Source: JAJBWD01 sp041670885
GTDB taxonomy: Bacteria > Bacillota > Clostridia > Clostridiales > Clostridiaceae
Length of the DNA: 6,018 nt
Direction of reading: 5' to 3'
Assembly (NCBI GenBank): GCA_041670885.1
Contig: JBAXYJ010000184.1
Span: 1 to 6,018, forward strand
Shown: piece after piece, positions 5,658 through 6,018 of the stretch
Numbering within the stretch: position 1 is the stretch's first letter
Layout of the letters: each line of letters begins with the position of its first letter
Notes under the pieces: generated by a model
Database searches by the model: none
The model's input: only the letters and a program-made list of their open reading frames with translations
What the model was told of the DNA's origin: nothing
Position numbers and translations under genes: made by a program

Positions 5658-5686
5658 ACATTATCATAAAACTATATGTTTGTCAA
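5658..5686 (-). promoter_or_regulatory. Possible minus-strand promoter ahead of the orphan terminator
   Basis: A perfect -35 TTGACA lies at 5681-5686 on the minus strand. The -10 could be GATAAT (5660-5665, spacer 15) or TAATGT (5658-5663, spacer 17); neither is ideal. If it is active, transcription would begin near 5651 and meet the hairpin at 5570-5607, making an RNA of about 80 bases. Confidence 0.35.
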
Positions 5687-5718
5687 TAGCTTTTTAAAAT
5701 ATTATAAGGGGTGGAACC

Positions 5719-6018
5719 ATGGAAAATAATTTTAATTTAATTCCCTCATTTTTAGTAAATAAACTGGCAGTTACGGAAATTATAAAGTGCAACGAAATAA
5801 CATGCCGCTATGGGTTAATCCTTTCCCATAAAGATGCCCAGGAACTTGTTAAAACACGGGAGGCATCGCTATGCTTCAATGGACGTATTGAATTTTCAGG
5901 AGGAATAATCAATAAGCTTATTGTAGAATTTTGTGACTCTCCCTATATTTCTCAATACAACTATTCTGAAATAATAAACGAATTAATAGAAACCTTCTAC
6001 TATTTTAAAAACGAGACA
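5719..6018 (+). CDS. DUF6323-like hypothetical protein, N-terminal part
   Basis: An open frame of 100 codons runs from ATG 5719 to the window edge without a stop, so the gene is cut off. AAGGGG (5706-5711) is a good ribosome binding site seven bases before the ATG. I recognise the style of DUF6323, a small clostridial family of unknown function, from segments such as CRYGLILSHKDAQELVKTR (residues 29-47), NGRIEFSGGIINKLI (54-68) and EFCDSPYISQYNY (70-82), followed by INELIETFYYFKNE. There is no signal peptide or membrane segment, so it is probably cytoplasmic. In other genomes this family tends, as I recall, to sit beside a DUF6179 gene, which would lie just beyond the window. It is divergent from the genes to its left. 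Function is unknown. Confidence 0.8.
   Translation, partial: MENNFNLIPSFLVNKLAVTEIIKCNEITCRYGLILSHKDAQELVKTREASLCFNGRIEFSGGIINKLIVEFCDSPYISQYNYSEIINELIETFYYFKNET

Noticed and set aside
5680..5708. Plus-strand TTGTCA and TATAAG with 17-base spacing, as a promoter for the DUF6323-like gene
   Set aside because: The hexamers fit well, but the -10 overlaps the ribosome binding site, so the transcript would start about four bases before the ATG and lack that site. In such AT-rich DNA a chance match is more likely.
1..6018. CRISPR arrays, tRNA or rRNA genes, insertion sequences, toxin-antitoxin or defence genes
   Set aside because: I saw no regularly spaced repeats, cloverleaf-like segments, transposase motifs or defence-type genes on either strand.

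Overview
The window is AT-rich DNA from a low-G+C anaerobic Firmicute, most likely a Clostridium or close relative. The evidence is strong AGGAGG-type ribosome binding sites, U-tailed intrinsic terminators, an L-box (lysine) riboswitch, a [FeFe]-hydrogenase-like protein and a DUF6323-type gene. Species cannot be told from the sequence alone.

Layout. (1) Positions 1-358, minus strand: the 5' part of an ABC-transporter ATPase gene of the MacB/LolD/SalX type. It is broken: its Walker A and Q-loop residues are altered, and an in-frame deletion joins the Q-loop region directly to the segment that normally follows the H-loop. (2) Positions 571-3462, minus strand: one complete transcription unit. 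In order of transcription it has a promoter with a perfect TTGACA -35, a lysine riboswitch with all five helices recognisable, a riboswitch-controlled terminator, a solute-binding lipoprotein, an internal hairpin with a U-rich tail, a permease, an ATPase and a terminal hairpin. The riboswitch makes L-lysine the probable substrate of this amino-acid importer. (3) Positions 3586-5289, minus strand: a single gene for a soluble sensor. It joins a two-cluster ferredoxin domain, an [FeFe]-hydrogenase H-cluster domain, another [4Fe-4S] domain and a short methyl-accepting chemotaxis signalling module. (4) Positions 5290-5718: intergenic, but not empty. It holds the remnant of a glyoxalase/VOC-family gene (start codon changed to ATT, an internal TAA, and a lost C-terminus), that gene's apparent promoter with a symmetrical operator-like element, and an orphan terminator hairpin on the minus strand. 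(5) Positions 5719-6018, plus strand: the first 100 codons of a DUF6323-like protein, running off the window.

How it works together. With lysine scarce, P1 of the riboswitch should open, an antiterminator should form and the importer should be made. With lysine abundant, transcription should stop at 3151-3180. The hairpin between the binding-protein and permease genes probably gives more binding protein than membrane components. The hydrogenase-chemotaxis fusion is the most unusual protein: it looks like a cytoplasmic H2 or redox sensor feeding the chemotaxis machinery. The two decayed genes at the flanks suggest ongoing gene loss around the intact units.
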